This document shows, in pieces, positions 1 through 7,914 of a stretch of DNA of 64,000 bases. The first letter of the stretch is position 1; every line of letters begins with the position of its first letter. The notes beneath the pieces were generated by a model, which saw nothing but the letters and a program-made list of their open reading frames with translations, had not been told where the DNA came from and ran no database searches. Position numbers and translations under genes: made by a program. The DNA is from Conexibacter stalactiti (GTDB lineage: Bacteria; Actinomycetota; Thermoleophilia; Solirubrobacterales; Solirubrobacteraceae), in the NCBI RefSeq assembly GCF_035967765.1, contig NZ_JAYWIT010000027.1, one strand, 5' to 3'.

Positions 1-345
1 CGCGACGGCCGGCGCGCCGACGCGGCCGCGCGCGCCGAGGCAGCCGCACGGCTGACCGGCCCGTCCGCGTCGCAGCGCCCGCACGAGCAGCAGCGCGAAG
101 GCCGCCATCAGCGCCGCGGCGGCGTACGCGGCGGGCGCGCTGCCGAGCGCGACAGCGACAGCGAGCGCGGCCTCGACGACGATCGCCGCCGCCCACGCGA
201 GCGTGCGAGCGCGTGACGTCGCGAGGCCGTGGGTGGCGAGCGCCGCCTGCGCGGCGGCCGGATGGGCGAGCTTCGCCCCGGCGCTCGCGAGCAGGACGAG
301 CGCGAGCAGAGCATTGGCGACCGAGGCGAGCATTGCGGGCGACAT
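1..345 (-). CDS. MauE/DoxX-like integral membrane protein, 3' end outside the window
   Basis: The frame is open from an ATG at 345 to the window edge (115 codons) and runs off the left side. An alternative GTG lies directly before it at 348. The product is almost entirely hydrophobic, with probable membrane segments near residues 8-22, 51-69 and 72-90. A Cys-Gly-Cys-Leu-Gly motif follows at residues 100-104. Short helices followed by CGCxG are typical of the MauE/DoxX-type family linked to disulfide handling in the envelope (family knowledge). It lies 77 bp downstream of the response regulator on the same strand and could be co-transcribed. Function beyond the family resemblance is not shown. 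Confidence 0.6.
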   Translation of the reverse strand, partial: MSPAMLASVANALLALVLLASAGAKLAHPAAAQAALATHGLATSRARTLAWAAAIVVEAALAVAVALGSAPAAYAAAALMAAFALLLVRALRRGRAGQPCGCLGARGRVGAPAVA

Positions 346-422
346 CACAGCAGCGGGCGGCGCCGGCCGCAAGCGACGAAGGCGCGCGCCCACGCCCCGC
401 GCGGCGCCCGACCCCGCCCGCC

Positions 423-1097
423 CTACCCCGCGAAGCGGTAGCCGACGCCCGGATCGGTGCGGATGTAGCGCGGTCTGCCGGCCGGCTCGATCTTGTGGCG
501 CAGGTTGGCGATGTGGGTCCGCAGCGTGCGGATGTCGTCGCCGTAGGCCGGTCCCCACACCTCGGTCAGCAGCGCGCGGTGGGTCAGCAGCCGGCCGCGA
601 TTGCGCGCCAGCACGCGCAGCAGGTCGTACTCGATCGGCGTCAGGTGAACCTCGTCGCCGTCGCGCCGGACGACGCGGCGCGCGAGGTCCAGCTCGAGGC
701 CGTCGACGGCGATCGTCGGCTCGTCGGCGTTGCGGCCGGCGCGGCGCAGCGCCGCCGCCAGCCGCGCGACCAGCTCGCGCGCGCCGAACGGCTTCGTCAC
801 GTAGTCGTCGGCGCCGGCCTCGAGCGCGCGCACCTTCTGCTCCTCCTCGCCGACCGCCGACAGCACGAGGATCGGCATCTCGCTCCACGAGCGCAGCTGC
901 CGCGTCACCTCGATCCCGTCGCCGTCGGGCAGCACGAGGTCGACGATCGCGGCGTCGGGCGGCCGCGTCGCGGCGGCGTCGAGCGCCTCCTCCGCCGTGG
1001 CGACGGTGATCGGCTCGTAGCCGGCGTCGCGCAGGATCACGCGCAGCGCGCGCAGGATCTGCAGCTCGTCGTCGACGACGAGGATGCGGCCGCTCAT
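423..1097 (-). CDS. OmpR/KdpE-type response regulator
   Basis: A 224-residue regulator. Residues 4-115 form a receiver domain with the acidic pair D9-D10, phospho-acceptor D53 and K102 in a TKPF motif. The C-terminal ~100 residues are an OmpR-type winged helix with the family signature LTPIEYDLLRVLARN and the closing GVGYRF. It is phosphorylated by the partner kinase and binds promoter DNA. The ATG overlaps the kinase stop codon (ATGA), so the two genes are translationally coupled. The closest family is KdpE of potassium control. No kdpFABC genes are visible, so the regulon here is unknown. Confidence 0.88.
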   Translation of the reverse strand: MSGRILVVDDELQILRALRVILRDAGYEPITVATAEEALDAAATRPPDAAIVDLVLPDGDGIEVTRQLRSWSEMPILVLSAVGEEEQKVRALEAGADDYVTKPFGARELVARLAAALRRAGRNADEPTIAVDGLELDLARRVVRRDGDEVHLTPIEYDLLRVLARNRGRLLTHRALLTEVWGPAYGDDIRTLRTHIANLRHKIEPAGRPRYIRTDPGVGYRFAG

Positions 1098-2578
1098 CGC
1101 CCGGCTCCGGTCGGCTCCAGCGCCGGCGCGCCGCGTTCAGCCGGCGCGTCACCGAGTGGGAGCTCGACCACGAACGTCGTCCCCTGCCCCGGCAGCGACT
1201 CGGCCCACACGCGCCCGCCGTTGGCCTCGACGAAGCCGCGCACGACCGCCAGCCCGAGCCCGGAGCCGACGTGGCCGTCGCCGCGCACGTCCGGGGCGCG
1301 GTAGAACGGCTCGAAGACCCGCTCCAGCTCGCGCCCGTGGATCCCGGGGCCGCGATCGACGATGCGGATCAGCAGGCGATGGCCGACCGCCCGCGCGCGC
1401 ACCGCGACCGGATGGTCGCCGCCGTAGCGGGCGGCGTTCTCCAGCAGGTTGGCGAAGGCCCGTTCGAGCTGCGCGGCGTCGGCGCGCACGAGCGGCAGGT
1501 CGCGGTCGATTCCGACGTTGAAGCCGGCCGCGTGCGGGGTCTCGTCGATCGCGACGCGCAGCACCTCCTCGACCGAGACCCAGTCCGGTCGCGGGGCGGC
1601 CGCGCCGCCCTGGAGGCGGGAGAGGTCGAGCAGCTTGTCGACCAGGCGCGAGAGCCGCTGCGCCTCGCCGGTGACGGCGGCGGCCAGCTCGTCCCGCTCG
1701 GCGTCGGTCAGCGATGGCGAGGAGAGCGCTTCGCCGGCCGTCGCGATCGCGGTCAGCGGCGAGCGCAGGTCGTGCGAGACGGCGCGCAGCAGCGCAGTCT
1801 TGAGGTCGTCGCCGCGTCGCAGCGCCTGCGACTCGACGACCTCATGCTGGAGCGCCTCGCGGTCGAGCGCGACGCCGAGCAGCGTCTCGAGGCTCGGCAC
1901 GACCCGCTCGCGCAGGCGCTCGTCGGCGTCGGCGGGGGGCGGCTCGGCGAGGCGCAGCGCGCCGAGCGGGCTGCCGTCGGCGGCGTGCAGCGGGAGGAGC
2001 GGAGAGTTTTGGTCGCTGAGCGACGAAAACTCTCCGCTGCTCGCCGCGGCCGCCGCACCTTCCAACTCGATCGTCGCGCCCGGCGCGAGGTCGAGCGCAC
2101 GCGTCAGACGCTCGGCGGCGGCGGGCAGCGCGGCGCGCACATCGCTGCCGCCGAGCAGCAGCCGTGCCAGCTCGGCCGCGAGGTCGGCCTCGCGGCGGCG
2201 CAGGACCGCCTCGCGGGTGCGCGCGCGGGCGACCTCGGCGAGCGTCGAGGCGATCGCGGCGGCGACGAGGAAGACGGCCAGCGCGACCCAGTTCTGCGGG
2301 TCGCTGACGGTGAAGCGGCCGGTCGGCGGGATGTGGAACCAGTTGAACGCGAGCGCGCTGGCGACGGCGGTGCCGAGGCCGACCCAGAGCCCGAACCAGG
2401 TCGCCACGAGCAGCACCGCGAGCAGGTAGATGACGCCGGTCGAGACGGCGGGGACGATCTCCCGCAGCGGGAAGATCAGCGCCGTCGTGACGACGACGGC
2501 GAACGCCCCGGCGGCGACGCCGGTGGCAGCCGACGGGCGACTGTCGCGCAGCAGCAGCGATGAGGTCCGGGACAGCAC
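1094..2578 (-). CDS. KdpD-like sensor histidine kinase lacking the N-terminal KdpD/Usp part
   Basis: From the GTG at 2578 the product is 494 residues. Four closely packed membrane helices lie at about residues 18-115 (DUF4118 type). A GAF-like linker follows, then a HisKA H-box AVSHDLRSPL with H269, and a HATPase domain with N-box NLLENAARYG, G1 DRGPGI and G2 GSGLGLAVVRGF. Full KdpD is about 900 residues and starts with KdpD and Usp domains, which are absent. The frame stays open far upstream of 2578, but that extension is Arg/Asp-rich antisense of the AEC gene and I reject it. A long palindrome lies in the linker (1998-2038). It overlaps the response regulator gene by 4 bp. Confidence 0.85.
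   Translation of the reverse strand: MLSRTSSLLLRDSRPSAATGVAAGAFAVVVTTALIFPLREIVPAVSTGVIYLLAVLLVATWFGLWVGLGTAVASALAFNWFHIPPTGRFTVSDPQNWVALAVFLVAAAIASTLAEVARARTREAVLRRREADLAAELARLLLGGSDVRAALPAAAERLTRALDLAPGATIELEGAAAAASSGEFSSLSDQNSPLLPLHAADGSPLGALRLAEPPPADADERLRERVVPSLETLLGVALDREALQHEVVESQALRRGDDLKTALLRAVSHDLRSPLTAIATAGEALSSPSLTDAERDELAAAVTGEAQRLSRLVDKLLDLSRLQGGAAAPRPDWVSVEEVLRVAIDETPHAAGFNVGIDRDLPLVRADAAQLERAFANLLENAARYGGDHPVAVRARAVGHRLLIRIVDRGPGIHGRELERVFEPFYRAPDVRGDGHVGSGLGLAVVRGFVEANGGRVWAESLPGQGTTFVVELPLGDAPAERGAPALEPTGAGR
1998..2038. repeat. 41-nt near-perfect palindrome inside the kinase gene
   Basis: A 13-bp inverted repeat (AGCGGAGAGTTTT at 1998-2010 and its complement at 2026-2038) encloses a second inverted repeat (GTCGCT/AGCGAC around 2018). 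Only the central base and one G-G mismatch are unpaired. It is T/A-richer than the surrounding gene and encodes a Ser-rich stretch in the linker between membrane and catalytic parts, without breaking the frame. It resembles a dispersed intragenic palindromic element. I see no second copy in this window. Confidence 0.7.
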
Positions 2579-2662
2579 GGTGCCGTGAGAGTAGCCCTCG
2601 CGTACGCCGGATTGGTCGGACCGCACGACGCTCGTCGAACCGTTCGTGACAGCATCGGCGCC

Positions 2663-3610
2663 GTGCTCCTCGTCGTCGTGACCGTCGTGCTCGCCGTCAC
2701 GGCGGGCGTCGTGATCGAGCGGCGGCTCGGCGGAGCGTCGGCGCAGAGGCTGCGAGGGCGGATCGTGCAGCTGATGCTGTTCGTGCTGATGCCGTTCGTC
2801 TCGTACGTCTCGATCGCACGGCTGCACCTGACGGCGAACGTCGGCATAGGGATCGCGCTGGCGCTCGTGCTGCTGTGCGTGATGACGGCGCTGATGTTTC
2901 TGCTCGCGCGCGGCCCGCTCGGGCTCGACAAGCCGTCGACCGGCGCCGCGATGGTCTGCACGATCCAGGCGAACACGGGCTTCTTCGGCCTGCCGCTGTG
3001 CGCCGCGCTGTTCTCGGAGGCCGAGTTCTCGCAGGCGGTCGCCTACGACGTGCTCGTCTCCGCCCCCGCGTTCGTGTTCGTGTTCGGCAGCTACACGATC
3101 GGCGCGCTGCTCGGGACGGCGGGCGAGGACAAGCACCTCGGTCGTCACACGCTCACCACGCTGCTGAAGAACCCCGTCCTCTACGCGCTCGCGATCGCGC
3201 TGGCGGTACCGGAGTCGTGGGCGCCGGATGCGCTCGTCTTCCCCTCGAAGCTGGCCGTCTACCTGCTGCTGCCGCTCGGCTTCATCGTCGTCGGCATAAC
3301 GCTCGCCAACGAGGCCGACGAGGGTGCGCTGCGCGTCCCGCCGCCGCTGACGCGCGCCGTCGCCGCCGTGATCGCGCTGCGGATGGCGCTGATGCCGCTG
3401 ATCGTGCTGGCCGTCTCGCTCTTCATCGTGAGACTGCCGGCGACCTATCCGCTGCTGGCGGCGATGCCGTCGGGCGTCAACACGGTTCTCGTCGCCCATC
3501 AGACCGGCCTCAACCTGCGCCTCGCCGCCGACGCCACCACCTGGACGAGCGCGATCGCCGTGACGGCCACGCTCGCGGTCGCGCTGGCACTCGCCTTCGG
3601 CATCCTCTGA
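2663..3610 (+). CDS. AEC (auxin efflux carrier) family transporter
   Basis: A 315-residue hydrophobic protein with about ten membrane helices in two halves. The break between them carries the NTGFFGLPL and, in the second half, PSGVNTVLVA type segments seen in the AEC/BART superfamily (family knowledge). Such carriers move organic anions such as malate. I prefer the GTG at 2663, which puts the first helix at the N-terminus. An earlier GTG at 2585 would add 26 polar residues and leave only 6 bp before the divergent kinase gene. The substrate is unknown. Confidence 0.8.
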   Translation: MLLVVVTVVLAVTAGVVIERRLGGASAQRLRGRIVQLMLFVLMPFVSYVSIARLHLTANVGIGIALALVLLCVMTALMFLLARGPLGLDKPSTGAAMVCTIQANTGFFGLPLCAALFSEAEFSQAVAYDVLVSAPAFVFVFGSYTIGALLGTAGEDKHLGRHTLTTLLKNPVLYALAIALAVPESWAPDALVFPSKLAVYLLLPLGFIVVGITLANEADEGALRVPPPLTRAVAAVIALRMALMPLIVLAVSLFIVRLPATYPLLAAMPSGVNTVLVAHQTGLNLRLAADATTWTSAIAVTATLAVALALAFGIL

Positions 3611-3659
3611 CGCCCCACGCCACGCGACCGCGCTCGCAGGGCTAGGATTCAGCGATCCC

Positions 3660-3731
3660 GGGGGCGTAGTGCTAACGGGAACACGCCGCCTTTGCAAGGC
3701 GGAGTTGGGGGTTCGATTCCCCCCGCCTCCA
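3660..3731 (+). tRNA. tRNA-Ala (anticodon UGC)
   Basis: A 72-nt cloverleaf. The acceptor arm GGGGGCG pairs with CGCCTCC, the anticodon stem CCGCC/GGCGG encloses loop UUUGCAA with anticodon UGC, and the T arm is GGGGG-TTCGATT-CCCCC. The discriminator base is A and no CCA is encoded. A TAGGAT box at 3643-3648 is a plausible -10 element, and a strong hairpin follows at 3753-3779. Confidence 0.95.
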
Positions 3732-3752
3732 TCGGCATCAGATCGACGCGTC

Positions 3753-3779
3753 CGAAGGCCCCCGCCCAGGGGGTCTTCG
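3753..3779 (+). terminator. Hairpin terminator after tRNA-Ala
   Basis: An 11-bp stem (CGAAGGCCCCC pairing with GGGGGTCTTCG, one G-U) has a 5-nt loop. It lies 21 bp after the tRNA and 24 bp before the stop of the convergent deaminase gene, so it may serve both. No clear T-run follows. Confidence 0.6.
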
Positions 3780-3802
3780 CGTATCCGAGGTCATGTTCGG
3801 CA

Positions 3803-5260
3803 TCAGCGCGCCGGCCAGCGCGCCTCGAACCGCGTGAAGCGCCGTGCCTGCTCGCGCAGCAGCCGGCGCTTCGTGCCCGCGTCGGCGAACGAATGGCGCA
3901 GCGAGTCGATCGCGATCCGCTTCAGCTGCCGGTAGCCGAGATCGTGGTCGAGCACCGCCTGCTCGTACTGCTCGGTCAGATCGGTGCGCGAGACGCCCTC
4001 GTCGTCGGTCGCCAACGCGACCGGCACGCCGTGGCGGAGGTAGAAGCGCAGCGGGTGCCGGCGGCCGAAGACGCCGAGGATCTGGCGGTTGGAGGTCAGC
4101 GGCACCTCGACCAGCACGTCGCGTCTGGCCAGCTCGCGCGCGAGTCCGACCGGGTCGCGCTCCCAGCGGATGTCGACGCCATGGCCGATCCGCTCGGCCT
4201 GCCCGACCTCGACCGCAGCGCGGATGTGGAAGCGCAGGTCGGCCGGCGGCGCGATCCCCGGCGCCAGCTCGCCGGCGTGAAGCGTGACGTGGCCCTGTGG
4301 GTAGAGGCCGCGCAGGTACTGGAGCATGCGCATCTGCAGGCGGTAGTCGCGCAGCGCGACGACGTCGTCCTCGGGCTGCACGAGGTTGACGCTGACCCAG
4401 CGCGGATCGTCGCGCATCAGCTCGAAGGCGAGCAGCAGTTGCGCGAAGACGCGCGCCGGCGGCGTCGCGCGCGAGACCTGGACCGAGTAGCGCACGGCCG
4501 GGTCCGCGGACGGGTCGGCGGCGCGCTCCTGCACGACCAGCTGGTCGAGCTCGGTGCGCGCTCTCGGCAGGATCGCGCGCAGACCGGCGTCGAGCATCGA
4601 CTGGCGCAGCGCGGCGAAGTCGCGCGTGAACGGGACCGCCTGCGACAGCGCGCGCGTGTCGGAGGAGCGCGGCGTCACCAGCACCTCGAGGTACTGGACG
4701 TTCTGCGAGCGAGCGCGACGGGTGACAGTCGCCAGCGCCTCGCCGACCCGGTCACCGAGCGTCGCGCCGAACTTGCCGAAGGTCGCGAAGAAGTGGTCGT
4801 GCCCGTCCTCGCCGGCCGGGAAGCCCTTCATCGACCAGGCGCCGATCAGGTCGCTCTGGAAGCCGTTGTCGGCGAGCGCGTCGAGCAGCGGCCGCTGGCC
4901 CGGCAGGCACGGGGCGGGGCTGGCGACGAAGGTGACGGTGTCGGCGCAGCCGCCGGCGCGGGCGCCGAGCCGCAGCAGCGTCTCGGCGTAGACGGCGCCG
5001 GAGAGGTGCATGTGCAGATCGCCGCCCTTCGGCAGCGCGCGCAGGAACGGCCCCAGGCGCGCGGGCTGGTCGCGGAAGCGCTCCAGCGCCCGTGCGGCGC
5101 CAGCCTCGTCGGCGCGGGCAGCGGGCGCGACGAGCAGCGCGGCAAGCAGGGCGAGGGCGGCGACGAGCGCGCAGGCGCTGCGCGGGAGGCGACGCGCGGC
5201 GCTGCGACGGAGGCGGGTCGTGGGGACGGCGGCGAAGGTGGCGGGCATCGCTCCCGTCAT
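3803..5260 (-). CDS. Secreted adenosine deaminase-family protein
   Basis: A 485-residue protein with an N-terminal signal peptide: basic residues, then a hydrophobic segment at about 27-45 ending APAARA. The mature part has the metal-dependent deaminase motifs. HMHLSG supplies the first two histidines, VTLHAGE the third histidine and the proton-shuttle Glu, ERIGHG the His of the active site, and LATDDEGVS the Asp pair. The family hydrolyses adenosine to inosine. The extra length (typical bacterial enzymes are ~340 aa) and the signal peptide fit the extracellular ADGF-like type. ATGs at 5260 and 5248 are both possible starts. It stands alone, convergent to the tRNA. Confidence 0.85.
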   Translation of the reverse strand: MTGAMPATFAAVPTTRLRRSAARRLPRSACALVAALALLAALLVAPAARADEAGAARALERFRDQPARLGPFLRALPKGGDLHMHLSGAVYAETLLRLGARAGGCADTVTFVASPAPCLPGQRPLLDALADNGFQSDLIGAWSMKGFPAGEDGHDHFFATFGKFGATLGDRVGEALATVTRRARSQNVQYLEVLVTPRSSDTRALSQAVPFTRDFAALRQSMLDAGLRAILPRARTELDQLVVQERAADPSADPAVRYSVQVSRATPPARVFAQLLLAFELMRDDPRWVSVNLVQPEDDVVALRDYRLQMRMLQYLRGLYPQGHVTLHAGELAPGIAPPADLRFHIRAAVEVGQAERIGHGVDIRWERDPVGLARELARRDVLVEVPLTSNRQILGVFGRRHPLRFYLRHGVPVALATDDEGVSRTDLTEQYEQAVLDHDLGYRQLKRIAIDSLRHSFADAGTKRRLLREQARRFTRFEARWPAR

Positions 5261-5344
5261 CGGCCTCGCGGTGCCGAGGCTTGACCAGCGGCGCGCCGGC
5301 GGGTGTCGCGGCCGGAGGACGGCGCGGCCGCGGCCTTCGCGCGC

Positions 5345-5857
5345 TCAGCGCCGTGCCGGCACGCTCACACGGTCGACCGTCACGCCCTGCTCCTCGTCGG
5401 CGATCTGGAAGCTCTGGTCGACGTAGATCGTCTTCGGCACGCCCCTGGCGCCGTACGTCGCGGTGAGGCGCGCGACGTCGCCGTCGATCGCGTCCTGCAC
5501 GCGGGTGAAGAGGCGCGGGACGGTCGCGTAGCGGCGCAGGTGCGTCGGGATCGAGCCGACCGGCTTGCCGCGGCGGACGACGATCGTGCGCGGTCTGCGA
5601 ATCGTGTCGGGACAGAAGCAGCTGACGCGCACGCGGAAGCTGTAGGAGCGCGCGCCGAGGGCGGCCCATCGCTCACGCGCCGCATCCAGCCTGCGCTGGG
5701 CGCTGCCATCTCTGATCGACGGATCGGCCGGGCCGGGGCTGACCGGCGTGATCGCGGTCGCGGGGGCGACGGCGAACATGGCGACCACGGCCGCCGCGAC
5801 GAACGCAGCGCACAGCCCGGCCACGGCGGCGGGTCGGAAACGACGCTCTCTGATCAT
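5345..5857 (-). CDS. Secreted DUF6174-like small protein
   Basis: A 170-residue protein from the ATG at 5857, preceded by GGAAGG about 12 nt upstream. A longer frame starts at 5896, but the signal peptide begins better at 5857. A signal peptide covers residues 1-35. The mature part has the pattern YSFRVRVSCFC, then PRTIVVRRGKPV, and ends in a segment with IYVDQSFQIADEE. This order (Tyr-x-Phe strand, Cys-x-Cys, basic strand, DxxFxIADEE) matches small exported DUF6174-type proteins as I know them. The role is unknown. Confidence 0.6.
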   Translation of the reverse strand: MIRERRFRPAAVAGLCAAFVAAAVVAMFAVAPATAITPVSPGPADPSIRDGSAQRRLDAARERWAALGARSYSFRVRVSCFCPDTIRRPRTIVVRRGKPVGSIPTHLRRYATVPRLFTRVQDAIDGDVARLTATYGARGVPKTIYVDQSFQIADEEQGVTVDRVSVPARR

Positions 5858-5945
5858 CTGGGTGCCTGCCTTCCGTAGCGGATGACGCTGTCCCACAAGC
5901 TACGCGCGAGGGCGGCTTTCATCACGGCGAAGGCGTTTGATGTCC

Positions 5946-5951
5946 TATGAT
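5946..5951 (+). promoter_or_regulatory. -10 box TATGAT for a leaderless vapB transcript
   Basis: TATGAT ends 6 nt before the ATG at 5958. Transcription would begin at or next to the start codon, giving a leaderless mRNA. I see no convincing Shine-Dalgarno sequence between them. Confidence 0.5.
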
Positions 5952-5957
5952 GCGCCG

Positions 5958-6263
5958 ATGGCCCAACGTCGCCGCGCACCCCATCGAGCCGGCCGGCGCA
6001 CGACGTTGACGGTCCCGCCGGAGATCCACACCGAAGCTGAGCGGCTGGCAGCTGAGCTGGGCACGACGACCAACGACGCGTTGATCCGACTCGCCGGCGA
6101 GGGCGCCGCCGCGCGCGAGCGCCGCGCGCGGATCGCCGAGATCGCCGCCGAGCGCGCCGCCGCGATCGACGAGGTCGGCGGCATCGGCGACGCCGCCGCC
6201 TTCCCGTCGCCCGACGACCTGCGCGACGCAATGCTGGCCGGCCGCCGCGACGAGTCCGCATGA
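5958..6263 (+). CDS. VapB-like antitoxin (ribbon-helix-helix type N-terminus)
   Basis: A 101-residue protein. After a basic leader it has the beta strand RTTLTVPPEI and helices EAERLAAELGTTTNDALIRLA, a typical ribbon-helix-helix arrangement. An Ala/Arg/Glu-rich helix and a C-terminal tail that would wrap the toxin follow. The in-frame ATG at 5940 is an alternative start. The stop overlaps the toxin ATG (ATGA), as is standard in type II toxin-antitoxin operons. It should bind its own promoter together with the toxin. Confidence 0.75.
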   Translation: MAQRRRAPHRAGRRTTLTVPPEIHTEAERLAAELGTTTNDALIRLAGEGAAARERRARIAEIAAERAAAIDEVGGIGDAAAFPSPDDLRDAMLAGRRDESA

Positions 6264-6748
6264 CCGTCGTCTGGGACACGACGCGCCTCTCGCGTGTCCG
6301 CCCCGGCGGAGAGTTGGAGCGGACCTTGCTGGAGCGAGCGCGCGACGACGACCACATCGCGGTCACGGCACCGACGATCATGGAGGTCACGCGCGGGCTC
6401 GCATCGCGCACAGGCGACGGCGACGAGCGCTGGCGCGCCGCGCTGCGCTGGTTCGCCGGAATGGCCGCGAGCGGGCTCTTCACGACGCTTCCGCTCGATC
6501 GTCAGTCGGCGCTGCTGGCGGGGCGCCTGCGCGCACTCCATCCCACCCCGCCGGCCACCGCGCGCAGACGGTCGGGCACAAAGCCCGAGCAGCGCGCCGG
6601 TTGGCTGCTCGACATCCAGATCGCGGCCTGTGCGTGGCGCCACGGCTGCGACGTGGTGACCGACAACGTGCGCGACTTCGAAGCGCTGCGCGACGCGATC
6701 GCCACGCTGCACCCGACCCAGTCGCCGCTGGTCGTCAGGGCGCCGTAG
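6260..6748 (+). CDS. VapC-like PIN-domain ribonuclease toxin
   Basis: A 162-residue PIN domain protein. The acidic residues expected for the Mg2+ site are present: D6 in VVWDT, Glu in TIMEVTRG, and Asp residues in LLDIQIAACA and VVTDNVRDF. VapC toxins cleave tRNA or rRNA and are held inactive by the partner antitoxin. Translation is coupled to the upstream antitoxin by a 4-bp overlap. Its 3' end overlaps the convergent zinc-ribbon gene by 14 bp. Confidence 0.82.
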   Translation: MTVVWDTTRLSRVRPGGELERTLLERARDDDHIAVTAPTIMEVTRGLASRTGDGDERWRAALRWFAGMAASGLFTTLPLDRQSALLAGRLRALHPTPPATARRRSGTKPEQRAGWLLDIQIAACAWRHGCDVVTDNVRDFEALRDAIATLHPTQSPLVVRAP

Positions 6749-7046
6749 CCGGCGCGCCGCGCAGCACGATCCGCACGACGACGCGCGCGGGGCGGGTGGG
6801 CGCGGCGAGCGAGAGGAAGTCGCGCACCGCGCCGGCGCGGGCGCAGTAGGGGCAGGCGAGCGCGTCGGCGGGGCCGAGCGAGCGCCCGCCGGGCAGGGCG
6901 ACCGGCGCGTCGCACTCAGGGCAGGCGAGCGTGCCCTCGCCGAGGCGGGAGGAGCGGGCGAGCCGTCTCTCCTCGTCTCCGGCGACGTGCGCGACGCGAT
7001 CGGCGCGGAGCGGATCCGAGCCGTCGCTGCTGCGGTGGATGGCCAC
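6735..7046 (-). CDS. Small zinc-ribbon protein
   Basis: A 103-residue protein with CPEC at about residue 42 and CPYC about 25 residues later, a classic four-cysteine zinc ribbon. It ends in a short strand-rich tail (RVVVRIVLRG). No catalytic motif is visible. It sits between the two toxin-antitoxin modules on the opposite strand, and no neighbour suggests a function. Confidence 0.55.
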   Translation of the reverse strand: MAIHRSSDGSDPLRADRVAHVAGDEERRLARSSRLGEGTLACPECDAPVALPGGRSLGPADALACPYCARAGAVRDFLSLAAPTRPARVVVRIVLRGAPATAP

Positions 7047-7114
7047 GGGACGAGTCTAGGCGCCCGCGCGAGCGGCCTGCCAGATCAATCGCTGCAGAAC
7101 GACCGATAGTTGTG

Positions 7115-7144
7115 GTAGCAATAGTGCTACCTGAGCGCTACGCT
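7115..7144 (+). promoter_or_regulatory. Palindromic operator and leaderless promoter of the second toxin-antitoxin operon
   Basis: GTAGCAATAGTGCTAC (7115-7130) is a 6-bp inverted repeat with a 4-nt spacer. A TACGCT box (7139-7144) ends 6 nt before the ATG at 7151. The palindrome is placed where an antitoxin-toxin complex would block RNA polymerase. Confidence 0.5.
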
Positions 7145-7150
7145 CTGTCC

Positions 7151-7393
7151 ATGGAGACGATCCCGCAGAGAGAACTGCGCAACAGCATCGGCGAGGTGCT
7201 GCGACGGGCCGAGGCCGGTGAGCAGTTCACGATCACCGTCGCCGGCCGGCCGGCCGCCCAGCTCGGCCCGGCTCCCCGTCGGCGCTGGGTCGCTGGGCCG
7301 CAGCTCCAGCAGATCTGGGAGACCCCCGCTCCCACGACGCTGGCCGAGGACCTGGAGCGGTTCCCGGCCGAGCTGACGGATCCGTTCGCCTGA
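7151..7393 (+). CDS. Phd/YefM-type antitoxin
   Basis: An 80-residue protein opening with METIPQRELRNSIGEVLRRA and then EQFTITVAGRPAAQLGP. This is the conserved Phd/YefM N-terminal DNA-binding fold: strand, helix pair, then the xxGRPxAxL strand. The C-terminal third is acidic and would bind the toxin. The ATG at 7151 lies 6 nt after a -10-like box. The frame is open to 7112, but that extension crosses the operator. It belongs to a different antitoxin family from the pair 0.9 kb upstream. Confidence 0.82.
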   Translation: METIPQRELRNSIGEVLRRAEAGEQFTITVAGRPAAQLGPAPRRRWVAGPQLQQIWETPAPTTLAEDLERFPAELTDPFA

Positions 7394-7403
7394 GCGCAAC
7401 GTC

Positions 7404-7781
7404 ATGCGCGTCCTCTTCGATACCTCAGTGCTGATCGCCGCGAACGGCCCGGACGGACTCGAGGGCGGGATCAGCGCCGCATCCCTCGCCGAGCTGCACT
7501 TCGGCGTGCTCGCCACGCGCGACGAAGACGAGCGGGCCCGTCGCGCCCAGCGCCTCGGCGTCGTCGAGGCGACGTTCGACCCGTTCCCGATCGATGCCGC
7601 GGTCGCGCGCGAATGGGGGCGGCTCTCGGCAGCGGTCGTCGCCCGCGGCGCCCAGCCGCGACGGCGCGCGATCGACCTCGCGATCGCCGCGACGGCGAAC
7701 GTGCACAAGGTCCCGCTGCTGACCCACAACACGCGTGACTTCGCCGTGATCGCCGACCTCCTCGACGTCCGCGCACCCTGA
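7404..7781 (+). CDS. VapC-like PIN-domain toxin
   Basis: A 125-residue PIN protein beginning MRVLFDTSVLIA, with the first catalytic Asp in FDTS. Further acidic residues are in SLAELHFG (Glu), RRRAIDLAIAATA (Asp) and LLTHNTRDFAVI (Asp). The predicted activity is a Mg2+-dependent endoribonuclease. It lies 10 bp after the Phd-type antitoxin, in one operon. Confidence 0.85.
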   Translation: MRVLFDTSVLIAANGPDGLEGGISAASLAELHFGVLATRDEDERARRAQRLGVVEATFDPFPIDAAVAREWGRLSAAVVARGAQPRRRAIDLAIAATANVHKVPLLTHNTRDFAVIADLLDVRAP

Positions 7782-7914
7782 CCAGCCGCACAGGACCAGC
7801 GCGGCAGACGGCGAACCAGGACCCTCAAGCTTCGCGCGTCGCAACCGATGCGCATGGAGGGGGTGGCAACCAGGCCACGCCCACCGAACGAACCCCGGTT
7901 GGAGGAACTGCCTC

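Noticed and set aside
2579..3697. N-terminal extension of the sensor kinase frame
   Set aside because: Low-complexity Arg/Gln/Asp text antisense to the AEC transporter gene. The kinase starts at GTG 2578.
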